A stretch of 64,000 bases of DNA. Source: Hydra vulgaris (taxonomy: Eukaryota > Cnidaria > Hydrozoa > Anthoathecata > Hydridae). The notes under the pieces were generated by a model. The model made no database searches and was not told where the DNA came from. It saw only the letters and a list, made by a program, of their open reading frames with translations. The stretch lies in NCBI RefSeq assembly GCF_038396675.1, contig NC_088931.1:20566001-20630000 (forward strand), given 5' to 3'. The position numbers and the translations under genes were made by a program. Positions 54,730 through 64,000 of the stretch are shown here, piece by piece (the first letter of the stretch is position 1; each line of letters opens with the position of its first letter).

Positions 54730-56350
54730 AGTAATGAAACCTCAACATAGTTAAAAAATAAGAACAGAAAAATAGGAAATAAAACAAAAAAATATTTTAA
54801 AATTTTTTGATGAAGCTTCTATCATTCAATTGATGAAGCTCCTATCCTCCTATCGATGAAGCATTCATAATTATAATCAATATCTTCACTAATGCAACAA
54901 TCAAAATAAGCAAATAAGACTCGAGTCAATGGACTTAAGAAAAAATAAAACTACGCACTTAATTTAGTTTGATTTTAATTTAAATTAATTGTATTTAAGA
55001 AAAAATAACAACAACAGAAAAAGTAGACTCCTTGACTACAGTTGCCCCAAGGCCTCGGAGTGTAAATAAATTTGTTTTAAATATATAAACACCTAACTTT
55101 GATCTTTTTTAAGTAAAAATTAAATAACCTGCTAATTATGACAAATTTCGAAAAAATATAATTACTTAAATATGTGCAACGACAGAACTAATCGAATGAT
55201 TTAAATAAAGTTGTTGATTTAATTTCAAATTGTGCAGAATTAGGTTTTTAAAACACTTATTTTTATCCGGTACCAAAAATTTTTAAAAATGAGCTCCATC
55301 AAACGACAAGCCAATGACTTTCGACCGATTGTGAGATGTCAATGGTAATTATTTGCCACAGTTTAAATTAGTTTTTTTCACCTCATGAAATAAACTTAAA
55401 TGGCTTAAGGTGCTCTTTCTTGATGGACTTGCTTTATATATTAGTTTAGAATTAAAAAAGCCTTTGAAAATAGCATTATACTTTGGCGTTTGCCTGTTCA
55501 TACAAGCCCTTTTTTACAGCCTTTTGATAGGTGTTGTAGACGTCTTTAAAACGGTTAAAGGTGAATCGAAGAGAAAAATAGTTAGTTTTTTAACTAGAAA
55601 TAAATTCCAATTATTAACAGTCAGACAACACCGTGTTTAAAGAACTTATCGAAACGCTTGGAGTGGCTTTAACAGTAATAGTTTATTTCCACCTAACCGA
55701 TCGCAAATTTTTGTTAAAAAAAAAGCAACTTGCAATCCTTTAGAAGAAGCCTGTTCCTTTATGTTATTCTTGTGGTTATGATTGGGTTAGTGCCACAGTT
55801 CCTCAATAGTTTACATGCGCAGGCTTTTAGTTTATTCCGTCAAAAAAAAAGAAAAATGGTTGCGGTGTAAGTAGGAAGCAGTGCAAACAAAAAAATCAGT
55901 ATTGGGGATAAAGTAATAAATTTTTTTTTTTGTTATTGCAATAAGAAATTTTTTTTTTTTTTTTTACAACAATCATTATTATATATTTCAAAAAACAATA
56001 ATATTTACATGTCTTCAGTTTATATAAATGTCCACCTAAAATATTTACAATGTCTAAAGAGCGTTAACGCATGCGCGTTTGACATTTTAACTTATGCGAG
56101 TATAATAACTTAAAAATTCGTGGTTTATAATATAAAGTGCTGGCTATTAACCCATGCATTTAAAAAATATACGCAAGTCCGTCGCACCACAGGGCTACTA
56201 GGGACTTGCTTGTCGTTGTCGTTTAAAACATATTTTATTTGTTGAAAATATATATTAACATATATTAGTAGTACAATGTAGTTGTAAGGAAACTCCCAGA
56301 AGACTAAGAAAAGTCTTTTCATCGAGAACCTTTAAAATACAAAATAAACT
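54730..56350. other. AT-rich DNA, no supported gene
   Basis: A plus-strand frame at 55410-55640 (76 codons, hydrophobic middle) is unrecognised and has no splice or promoter context, so it is not called. Short GATGAAGCTTCTATC repeats occur at 54810-54868. Confidence 0.35.
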
Positions 56351-56365
56351 AAAAATTTCAAGAGT

Positions 56366-56514
56366 AAAGACACACATTAATTTTTTGAGTAATTTAAAGA
56401 CATTAATTTTTTGAGTAATTTAAAGAGTAAAGACACACATTAATTTTCTGAGTAATTTAAAGACATTAATTTTTTGAGTAATTTAAAGAGTAAAGACACA
56501 CATTAATTTTTTGA
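56366..56514. repeat. Nested tandem repeats
   Basis: A short unit (TTAATTTTTTGAGTAATTTA plus AAGACA) alternates with AGAGTAAAGACACACA, so a 60- to 65-bp higher-order unit repeats a little over twice. Confidence 0.85.
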
Positions 56515-56660
56515 GGTCTACTGTTCAGTAATATTTTATTATGTATAGTTGCTAACAATTTTTTTTTTTAAATTTATTTATGTTTTATTTCTTTTTTTTT
56601 TTTTTATAGCTTAAATTGTTCTTTTTACATTTTATTATATTAATTGTTTTTTTATATTTA

Positions 56661-56696
56661 ATACATATCGATAAAATTGGTTTTATCGATATGTAT
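56661..56696. repeat. Perfect 16-bp stem-loop at the LINE 3' end
   Basis: ATACATATCGATAAAA, a TTGG loop, and the exact inverse. It overlaps the stop region of ORF2 and the start of the 3' UTR of the minus-strand LINE. Confidence 0.9.
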
Positions 56697-59470
56697 TTTC
56701 CGGTTCCTCGTGTGATATATCTGTTGGCGTTTTTATAAAGTTTCCGGTTCCTCGTGTGATATATCTGTTGGCGTTGGTTTGAAAAAAGTTATTAGTAAAA
56801 TGAGTTGGGATAAGTCCGAGCTTATATTTGAGCATAAATAAAACATTTTGGTAGATGTTAATTTGATAGATATTCAAAGCATTCAAGTTTTTAAGTAAAG
56901 GATCGGCATGAGTGAATTTATTTTTATTATAAATCAATCTTGATGCGTGTTTTTGGTGTGTATATAGAGAACTTAATTAGATTTATTTGTACTTCCCCAG
57001 GCAATATTAGCATATGTTAGATAACTTTGTATATAAGAAAAGTAGAGAAGTTTCAGATTCTCCTGGGAAAGTATAGTTTTGACTTTGTAAAGTATGCCGA
57101 TACTTTTTGATATTTTTGTATTTAATGTTTTTATATGGGCTTTCCAAGAAATTGTTTCGTCAATAATTATCCCAAGAAATTTAATAATTTCAGTTCTTTC
57201 GATGTTTATGTTATCAATTTTTAGTAATGGTAGCATAGCTTGGTATTTTAGTTTTTTGCTGGTTGGAATGAAACAAGATGTATTTTGTTTTTTCTTGATT
57301 TAAAGATAATTTATTTACTTTAAACCAAATGTTTAGACTCTCAAGGTCATCATTTGCAGATTCAAAGAGATTTTCAATTGATGCTGATGAATAAAATAAA
57401 TTTGTGTCATCAGCAAACATTATTGCATCGAGTTTTTTTAGTGATTGTGGAGGATCGTTAATATAAATTAAAAATAAAAGAGGACCAAGAATGGAACCTT
57501 GGGGAACTCCGCATTTTATTTTCAGTAATTTAGAATATTTATTATCGTTTGAAATAACACATTGTTTTCTGTTGCACAGATAATATGTAAACCAATCTAT
57601 GCTAGTATTTTTTATTCCGTATTTTTCCATTTTTTTTAGTAAGATATCATGATTAATTGTGTCAAATGCTTTGGATAGGTCTATAAAAGTTCCTAATACA
57701 AATTGCTTTTTATTAAAAGAATCACTTATGCTATTAACTAAATCTAAAATTGCATGTTCTGTTGAGTGCTGTGCTTGAAAGCCGAATTGTTTTTATTTAA
57801 GAACTTGTTTTGAATTAGGTATTCATATAACCTATTGTAGATTATTCTTTCAAGTATTTTAGAAAAGGTAGGAAGTATTGAGATTGGTCTGTAATTGTTT
57901 ATTAGAATTGTTTCACCGGTTTGAAAAATAGGTACAATTTTAGCTACTTTTAATTTATCCGGTACAGTTCCTGTTATAATTGATGATTTAAATATTTCGA
58001 AAATAGGTTTGCGTATCTCCGAAAAGACATTGACGACGATATTACTGCAAATGTCATCTATACCTGGAGACTCGTTTGTTTTAAGAGAGTTTTTTGCATT
58101 TTCGAGTTCATCAATTTTTAGTTCTTTAAATATTAATTCGTTGTTGACACTAGTTAGATAAGTTTCAAATGAGTTGTTTGGACAATTGACTTTTGAAGCT
58201 AGATTTGGGTCTATGTCGCCAAAAAAACTATTAAATTTTTCTGAAATTGCATTATTATTGTCATACTCTTTATTATCTATGACAATTTGAGCAGGTAATC
58301 TATTTATTTTGCTGGTTTTTATCCCAATTATTACTTTCATGATATCCCAAGTTTTCTTAATATCACTATTTGTGTTGTTTATTTTATTTGAGTAATAGTT
58401 TTTCTTTGATTTTTTTTTAATTTTTTCAAACAAGTTTTTATACTGTTTGTAAACATTTAGGTTTGCCTCATTTCTATTTTTCAAGTATTTAATATAAAGT
58501 TTTTTTGTTTTTTTTTTGAGGATTTTTCAATACCTTTGGTGATCCATGGACATTTTAAGTGTTTTTCTTTTATTAATTTTACTTTAATTGGGAAGTGCAT
58601 ATTATAGTTTTTTAGGAAAATTTTTCCGAAGTTATTATAAGCAGAGTTAGTGTGCCCAAGATTGCATTCATGGTATACCTTATCCCACTCTTCTGCCGAC
58701 AGTGAGTCTTTAAATTGTTGAATAGCAAATTTGTTGATTTTTCTTTTATAAGTTTTAATTTTACAACTATTATTAGATTTTATATCTTGTGTCAAGGAGA
58801 AGAAAATAGGAAAATGATCAGATATATCTGCCTTTATTATTCCTGCTTTGAGAGAAGTATCAAATAATGAATTAGTTAATATATTGTCTATTGCAGTGAT
58901 TGAAGTTGGAGTTACTCGAGTTGGTTTGTTAATAATTGGGAAGATGTAATGTTGAAGCATTTCGTCAAAAAAAAGTTTAGTATTGGCATGTTTATCATAT
59001 TGTAAACTATCTATGTTTATGTCTCCAATACAGAATATTTTTGCTCATTGTTGTTTTTTATAAAAATTTGTTTTAAATGATTGGAAAATTTAAATAAATC
59101 ACCTTCAGGCGGCCGGTAAAATGTGGAGACCAGTATGTTTTTTGATTTTTTGCTAGTTATTTCAATTGTAAAAACCTCACTATCGGCATCTGAGATCGAA
59201 AGGTCATCTCTTATTTTGGTAATTTGATCAATCCTAATATAAGTTATAATTCCACCCCCCCTTTTGTTAGTTTTCCTTTCAGATGATAATAATTTGTAGT
59301 TAGGAATTTCTAGACTTGAATTTATTCTGCATGATTCGTCAGAACACCACGTTTCTGTTAGGCATATCATACTGAATAAATAATCGCATTCGATAAGAAA
59401 ATGTTTTAGCTTATCCATGTTGCTATTTATACTTCTTATGTTAATTTGTATTACAGTAAAATTACTCTTT
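56683..59470 (-). pseudogene. LINE ORF2 (endonuclease and reverse transcriptase)
   Basis: In order on the minus strand: CLTETWCSDES and RGGGIITYIR (59200-59370), STFYRPPEGDLF (about 59100-59140), then the endonuclease motifs GDIN (about 59020) and ISDHFPIFFS (about 58800-58830). Next come the RT blocks ESPGIDDICSNIV (about 58030-58070), DKLKVAKIVPIF and NYRPISILPTFSKILER (57850-57965), FIDLSKAFDTINHDIL (about 57640-57690), GVPQGSILGPLLFLIYIND (57460-57510) and the catalytic FADDTNLFYSS (57385-57420). WFKVNKLSLNQEKTKY and FLGIIIDETISWKAHI (57125-57330) follow. Frame breaks lie near 59015, 58500 (an A/T run), 57750 and 57215. All catalytic residues named are still present. Confidence 0.88.
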
Positions 59471-59520
59471 AAGGTTTAAATTCGTTAAAATAGCGCTTCG
59501 CTTAATAAAACTTCGCGCGT

Positions 59521-60190
59521 TTACTTTCTAAATTCTCTACAATAAATTTTATCAAATTTAATAACTGCAAATTTACCTTCGTTTCGTAACCGTTTAACTT
59601 CTTCCCAAAGCTTCTTTCTTTCTATCATCGTTTCTTTTGCATAATCTTCATTAATATAAATGCCGGTTCCTTTAAGTTTATTTACTGAGCTTAATATTTT
59701 ATTTTTATCATGATAATTCAAAAGCTTTAAAACAATTGATCTTGGTGTGTTATTATCTTAAACTGCACCGACTCGGTGCGCTCGTTCCACAGCTACTTCA
59801 CTTAATATATTTAGTTTTGTTTTAAAGATGTCTTTTACAGCCTTCTCACAATCACTCCAGTTTTCTTCAGAGTTTTCTTTTATGCCATCGATACGTAAGT
59901 TATTTCGTCTCGAGCGATTCTCTAAGTCAATAGATTTTTTTTAACATCAAAATTTCATACTTTGTTTTTTATATGAATAAATTCATCCCTAGCTTTTTCT
60001 TCTTGGAAATTTAAGCTGATTTTTATTTCGTCGACTTCGTTTTAAACTCTTCTGATATTTAACTTGTTATTGTTTATTTCAGCGTCCATTTTGTCTAACC
60101 TTGCTGTTATTATTTTGAAGTTCGAACTTATTATTGTAGTGAAGTTTTTTTCATGATCTTTGAGTAATCTCTCCGTTTCTGCTAGTATAC
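59521..60190 (-). pseudogene. LINE ORF1 (coiled-coil, nucleic-acid-binding type)
   Basis: The first part is a predicted coiled coil (ETERLLKDHEKNF...RLDKMDAEINNN, 60060-60185). LENRSRRNNLRIDGI (about 59890-59935) and VAVERAHRVG (about 59765-59800) are typical of L1-like ORF1 RNA-binding domains. The intact C-terminal block (LNYHDKNKIL ... KKLWEEVKRLRNEGKFAVIK, 59521-59721) completes it. Interrupted by a TAA near 60043, a TGA/frameshift at an A-run near 59940 and a TAA near 59758. ORF1 proteins package the LINE RNA. Confidence 0.75.
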
Positions 60191-60204
60191 TTTTTTTTTT
60201 TTTT

Positions 60205-60475
60205 AGTTTTAATTGTCCTAATGCCTATACAATATAAAACTAAGTTAATCTTCAACCAGGTTGTTTTTTAGCAGTTTTGCTAATACAATCGTTAAAATGG
60301 TAAAAATAAGAAACAAATTAGAACATTGTTTGACTCTATTAATTTTAACCTGTTTTCAGTAAACACAGAAAATATTAAAAAAGAAAGAAAAAGAGATTAC
60401 AAAGTTTGGTACGCTTAATTTGGTTTGAATTGGTAAATTACTGCGAATATTAATTGTTTCGAGAAGTTCTTATGG
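60205..60475. other. 5' flank of the LINE
   Basis: AT-rich; a T/A run at 60190-60204 marks the 5' part of ORF1. No promoter-like element identified. Confidence 0.3.
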
Positions 60476-60477
60476 TC

Positions 60478-60532
60478 TTATCACAGCTCACCGTGGAAGA
60501 GCATTTAATTAGGAAGTTCATGCCTCCAAAAA
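60478..60532 (-). repeat. SINE 3'-tail fragment
   Basis: On the minus strand: GGCATGAACTTCCT, AAATGCTCTTCCACGGTGAG, CTGTGATAAGACC. This is the tail of the tRNA-derived SINE family found complete at 21911; the tRNA-like head is missing. Confidence 0.75.
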
Positions 60533-60966
60533 ATTTTTTTTAATAAAAAAAATTTAAATGTTGGGAAATATGAAATTAAAACAATAAATTTTTTATACCG
60601 TTTGATTCGCTTTGTTGTTGCATATATTTTAGTAAATAACTCGCTTGTTGTAAAAGCGAGTTATTTAATTTTTACTTCAGAACGTGCGTAATATGATGTT
60701 TAGACGGTCTCCGGAACAAAGGTTGTTTTGTGTTTTTTTTTGCTTCTGTCTGCATTATATCAATTATTTTTTCTATGCTGTATAATATTATTCAGCGTCA
60801 AATTTGGCACTAAAATAGCATTTACACAAATTTTCATTTTTATCTGCAAAACTAAGTTATTTTTTTCATATTTTTTTGTTAATTTAATTTTACTAGATTT
60901 CAGGTTGAAATCTAACAAAATTAAATTAACAAAAAATCTAACATTTAAAAATTTCCTTCTCTCTAT

Positions 60967-61210
<244 letters not shown>

Positions 61211-61229
61211 TAAATAATATACAATATAT

Positions 61230-61610
61230 ATAATAAACGTATTATATATATAATATATAATAAACGTATTCATCTTTTATTTCTTTTTACACATTTCAAT
61301 AAACCGTTTTACAAAAAATAAAAAAAAAATAAAAAAAGATCGTTGCACATTAAGAAATAAGTAAACGATAAAATAAATATACATAAACGTGTATATTTAT
61401 TGTAGAGACTTCACGAAATGAGTTGGTTGATTTTCCAAAATTAGTTTTATATGGTTTCTGAACTATTTTACCTTTTTCTTAAACTGTATTTATTTTGATC
61501 TTTAAATGTATATAAATTATGAAAAGAAACTGGAGAGGAGTTATTTGGATATAAGAGTATTGTATTAAAAATCCATCATAAAAAATCAAATAAAAAAAAA
61601 TAAAAATTTT
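61230..61610. other. AT-rich non-coding DNA
   Basis: Short duplicated word TATATAATAAACGTATT at 61228-61270; otherwise nothing. Confidence 0.4.
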
Positions 61611-61617
61611 GTCCTGG

Positions 61618-61757
61618 TTTATGTGAAACTGGTCTACATGAAACTGGTCTTCATGAAACTGGTTGACATGAAACTCGTCGACATGAAACTGGCCTACATA
61701 AAACTGGTCAACATGAAACTAGTCTACATGAAACTAATCTTTATGAAACTGATCTAC
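61618..61757. repeat. Degenerate 15-bp minisatellite (~9-10 copies)
   Basis: Nine or ten consecutive units of the form ATGAAACTGGTCTAC with one to three changes each. The spacing is exactly 15 bp after the first unit, and each unit is five codons (Met-Lys-Leu-Val-Tyr type), with no stop through the run. Confidence 0.92.
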
Positions 61758-61759
61758 AG

Positions 61760-62160
61760 ATCCCTGAAAAAATAGAATAATAAAAATATATAATTCAGCA
61801 GATTTTTGAGGAAACCATCATTTAAATTATCAAAGATAAATTAACTTCAATTTACTTGTACTTAATGCTACTGCTTTTAAAAAATAATGAAGTTACAAAA
61901 GTTACCAAAATTGTAAAAAACAATTGCAATTATTCAAATCTCTACACTTCTTGGTAAAAAAAATAATCAATAAGGAAGATTTCATTAGATTTTTTGCACT
62001 TTCTGATAGAAGGCTTTGAAGTTAATCGCAATATTTTTGGTATTGGTTGGGTATTTGGTATTCTTAGTCAGTTTTTCATGTCTAGAAATGTTTCCAAAGG
62101 AGTGTGCTGCACCTTTCTGCAATATAAGATATATTTGATTTGAATCTTTTACTCCAAGTC
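61760..62160. other. AT-rich non-coding DNA
   Basis: Nothing supportable. Confidence 0.35.
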
Positions 62161-62165
62161 TAATC

Positions 62166-63106
62166 TAGGGGAACATGGGGTAAGATGACGAATGGGGCAA
62201 GATGACGACCTACAGTTATCTCTTAAGCAAAACTAAATATAACAGTTGACTTTAGCTGAAAGGGAAGTAGATTAATTTTACTAGATTTATCAATGGTTTC
62301 TTTTTAAATATTATTTTTGTGACGAAAGTTAAGTATTAAAAAAGTTTTTCCAACATTGAGAGAAAAACTTTTTATCCTCGTTTTACTTGATTTATTACAT
62401 CGCTACATCACCAGCTAAAGGTAATCAAGAAATTTTTATTTAATTTGATGAAACTGGAAGCCATATAAGAAGTATTAGGCTATGATAATTTGATTATGTA
62501 CTGATTCTGAATCATTTTAAAGATTGTATTAGCCTGGGGCAAGATGACCGGGGCAAAATGGCTTGTCCGTAATCTATATTAAACGGAAGTTTACTTGTAC
62601 TGATTGCTATTCTTGTATTTTTCAGTCATTATTTTATTACGAAATACAATATTTGTTTGACAATAGTTTTATTTTGTTGCGTTGAAGTTTGCTACAAACT
62701 GATTACTAGATTGTTACTGTTTTTTTTTTTTTGCATTGACTGATATAAATGTATAATTTATTAGTTTTAAAAGTTACACCTTTATTTGTATTACTTTTTT
62801 TAATAAAAAAGAATTTGTGATGATGGCGTTTATAGCTTCATAGAGTTTTCTTTTCTTAAAGTTTTAAACTTTTTTAACTCAAATCGTCATCTTGCCCCGT
62901 ATGCGGGGCAAGGTGACGATTTGAATTAACATCGTTTAATGAGTTTTTCCTTAGTTATTTTCTACTTTTAGAGTGGTTTTTTGATACATCAGTGAGGCGG
63001 AATGATTTTTTATCACTTTTAAATCAAGTTTTAATTTTTGGGACAGATATTGACTAAGATACAGGCGCTTTTCGAAACGTTCGTCATCTTGCCCCATGTT
63101 CCCCTA
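62166..63106. mobile_element. TA-flanked TIR element with GGGGCAAGATGACG motif array
   Basis: Left TIR GGGGAACATGGGGTAAGATG... (from 62168) and inverted right TIR (63080-63104), reading GGGGAACATGGGGCAAGATG, are bounded by TA on each side (62166-62167, 63105-63106). The 937-bp body is non-coding. The TIR core GGGGCAAGATGAC recurs inside, at about 62194, 62535 and, as a 19- to 21-bp hairpin, at 62881-62922. Probable non-autonomous member of the Tc1/mariner/pogo superfamily. Confidence 0.8.
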
Positions 63107-63109
63107 CCC

Positions 63110-63600
63110 ATTTTGGTTAGTCTCACGCACTTGTTATTCTTGGTCCAATAATACATTATAGTTGGCATTATGATGGCGCTGCGTTGGTTTATGAATGTGT
63201 TGGTGCAATTCAAACCTAATAAATATTACGTATAATTTATAAGGTTTGTATTTTGTTCAAGTGCTGTTAAAATAATTTGTTGCGCTTAGTCAGCCTAACT
63301 AAGCGTTACTGTTAGCGTTACATTGGCATGTGAAAAAAAGCTTATCTGGAAAAAGTTGGCACTTTTTTTATGTATTCGGTTGGTATTATATTAGATTAAT
63401 TGGCACAAAAGAATGACTGGCTTAGCTGTAAAAAAATGACTGACTTAGCTGTAAATTTAATGCAGTTGCATTTAACTCAAATTTAACTCAAAATGCAAAA
63501 AAGCGTTTGGTCAAGCAGGCCTCTTACTTATTAGTCGTTCGAACATAATGCGTAAAAAATACAAGATATAAAAAATGTTTTTATTCTATCAAAAGTAACT
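63110..63600. other. AT-rich non-coding DNA
   Basis: Small direct repeats GACTGGCTTAGCTGTAAA / GACTGACTTAGCTGTAAA at about 63416-63458 and a TAACTAAGCG/GTTAGCG cluster near 63295-63320. The short minus-strand open frame at 63031-63213 spans the end of the TIR element and is not a gene. Confidence 0.4.
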
Positions 63601-63605
63601 ATTTT

Positions 63606-63611
63606 TTTATT
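63606..63611 (-). terminator. AATAAA polyadenylation signal
   Basis: Minus-strand hexamer about 77 nt after the stop codon of the partial gene at 63688; fits a 3' UTR end. Confidence 0.4.
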
Positions 63612-63687
63612 TACAAAATAATCATATTTAACTATATATATAAATATTTTTTACTTCAATCAAAAAATGTTCGTTTTCTATAAACAA

Positions 63688-64000
63688 TTATAAACAATGG
63701 TTTGTCATGTGACCACTACAAACAAGGGTTCGTTGTGAATATTTTAGATTATTAAAATTCTTGGCATCAGCGCAGTTGCTAAAAAGAAAATTGCTACAAT
63801 CAGAACAGTCATGTGCAAGAAATTTTGTATCAAAATCAAATCTTTTTTGTCTATTATTGTAATCTAGTAATATTGAAGAATTGTCTAAACTATTTTTAAA
63901 ATTTTCAAAGTTATGTTTTCCACATATATTCGGGTTATACATTTTATAAAGTTCAGCAAAAGTAATGTTTTCCTCGCTACCAATGGGGTAGTTTAAATCA
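63688..64000 (-). CDS. 3' exon of an unidentified gene, cut by the window edge
   Basis: The minus-strand frame is open from the right edge to a TAA at 63688-63690, at least 103 codons, so the true start lies outside the window. The visible end reads FAELYKMYNPNICGKHN, then RFDFDTKFLAHDCSDCSNF, SNCADAKNFN and TLVCSGHMTNHCL at the C-terminus. It contains about six cysteines and no lysine- or isoleucine-only runs, which favours real coding sequence. AATAAA follows. No transmembrane segment or known domain is recognised. It could be the C-terminal exon of an extracellular or zinc-binding protein; that is a guess. Confidence 0.45.
   Translation of the reverse strand, partial: DLNYPIGSEENITFAELYKMYNPNICGKHNFENFKNSLDNSSILLDYNNRQKRFDFDTKFLAHDCSDCSNFLFSNCADAKNFNNLKYSQRTLVCSGHMTNHCL

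Larger units (their letters stand above)
56640..60200 (-). mobile_element. Nearly full-length two-ORF LINE
   Basis: A non-LTR retrotransposon in minus orientation with ORF1 (59521-60190), a short spacer and ORF2 (56683 to about 59470: endonuclease, reverse transcriptase, C-terminal region). A perfect stem-loop at 56661-56696 and a 42-bp tandem duplication near 56695-56777 lie at the 3' end. No LTRs, and no RNase H domain recognised. The layout fits the CR1/L2/Jockey-like group. Lesions are limited to a handful of frameshifts, so the copy is relatively young. Confidence 0.85.

Noticed and set aside
55410-55640. 76-codon plus-strand frame with a hydrophobic stretch
   Set aside because: No homology recognised, no promoter or splice context; hydrophobic frames are common by chance in T-rich DNA.
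57094-57303. Plus-strand frame over the LINE
   Set aside because: Antisense to the ORF2 reverse transcriptase region.

Overview
The window looks like a stretch of a very A+T-rich cnidarian genome, most probably Hydra. The evidence is multi-exon genes with GT/AG introns, animal-type proteins, a dense population of cut-and-paste transposons, LINEs, MITEs and tRNA-derived SINEs, and very long TA and TACA microsatellites. No operons, CRISPR arrays, rRNA genes or intact tRNA genes were seen. The species is inferred from overall character, not from a search.

Host genes are few. (1) The main one is a complete 16-exon M13 (neprilysin/ECE-type) metalloendopeptidase on the minus strand, 21019 down to 10341. 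I reconstructed every splice junction; the exons total 2301 nt (766 codons plus stop) and all phases match. (2) An intronless, divergent seven-transmembrane receptor-like protein lies at 30130-30987 (minus). (3, 4) Two small secreted six-or-more-cysteine peptides lie at 26637-26846 (plus) and 41647-41892 (minus); they share a C-x3-C ... C-x6-C-x3-C framework and nearby TATAAATA boxes. (5) The 3' end of an unidentified gene enters from the right edge at 63688-64000 (minus).

Most of the rest is mobile DNA. From left to right: a LINE endonuclease fragment and a duplicated hAT C-terminus (0-1 kb); an integrase-like relic (4.1 kb); a piggyBac-like element with an extra left terminus (5.8-7.8 kb); a palindromic MITE (8 kb); an element inside a TACA microsatellite in the last M13 intron (10.7-12.6 kb); a TA-flanked MITE in intron 6 (16.3 kb); three SINE copies (17.7, 18.7, 21.9 kb); a decayed multicopy-type gene (24.2-25.4 kb); a TA-flanked element with CCGTAAAATCGC ends (31.8-33.3 kb); two LINE relics (34.4-37.4 kb); a decayed reverse transcriptase/RNase H element (38-40.4 kb); a Tc1/mariner-superfamily element with both TIRs (44.7-46.05 kb); another decayed transposon-type gene (47.4-48.9 kb); two tandem copies of a composite repeat (49.3-51.1 kb); a large inverted repeat around TA microsatellites (51.5-52.05 kb); a relic gene split by a homogeneous 15 x 32 bp minisatellite (53.7-54.7 kb); a nearly full-length two-ORF LINE (56.6-60.2 kb); and a 937-bp TIR element carrying repeated GGGGCAAGATGACG motifs (62.2-63.1 kb).

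No gene cluster suggests a pathway. The most useful biological leads are the pair of cysteine-rich peptides, the complete M13 gene model with an unusual five-residue extension after its C-terminal Cys-x-x-Trp, and the repeated association of transposon ends with TA or TACA microsatellites.
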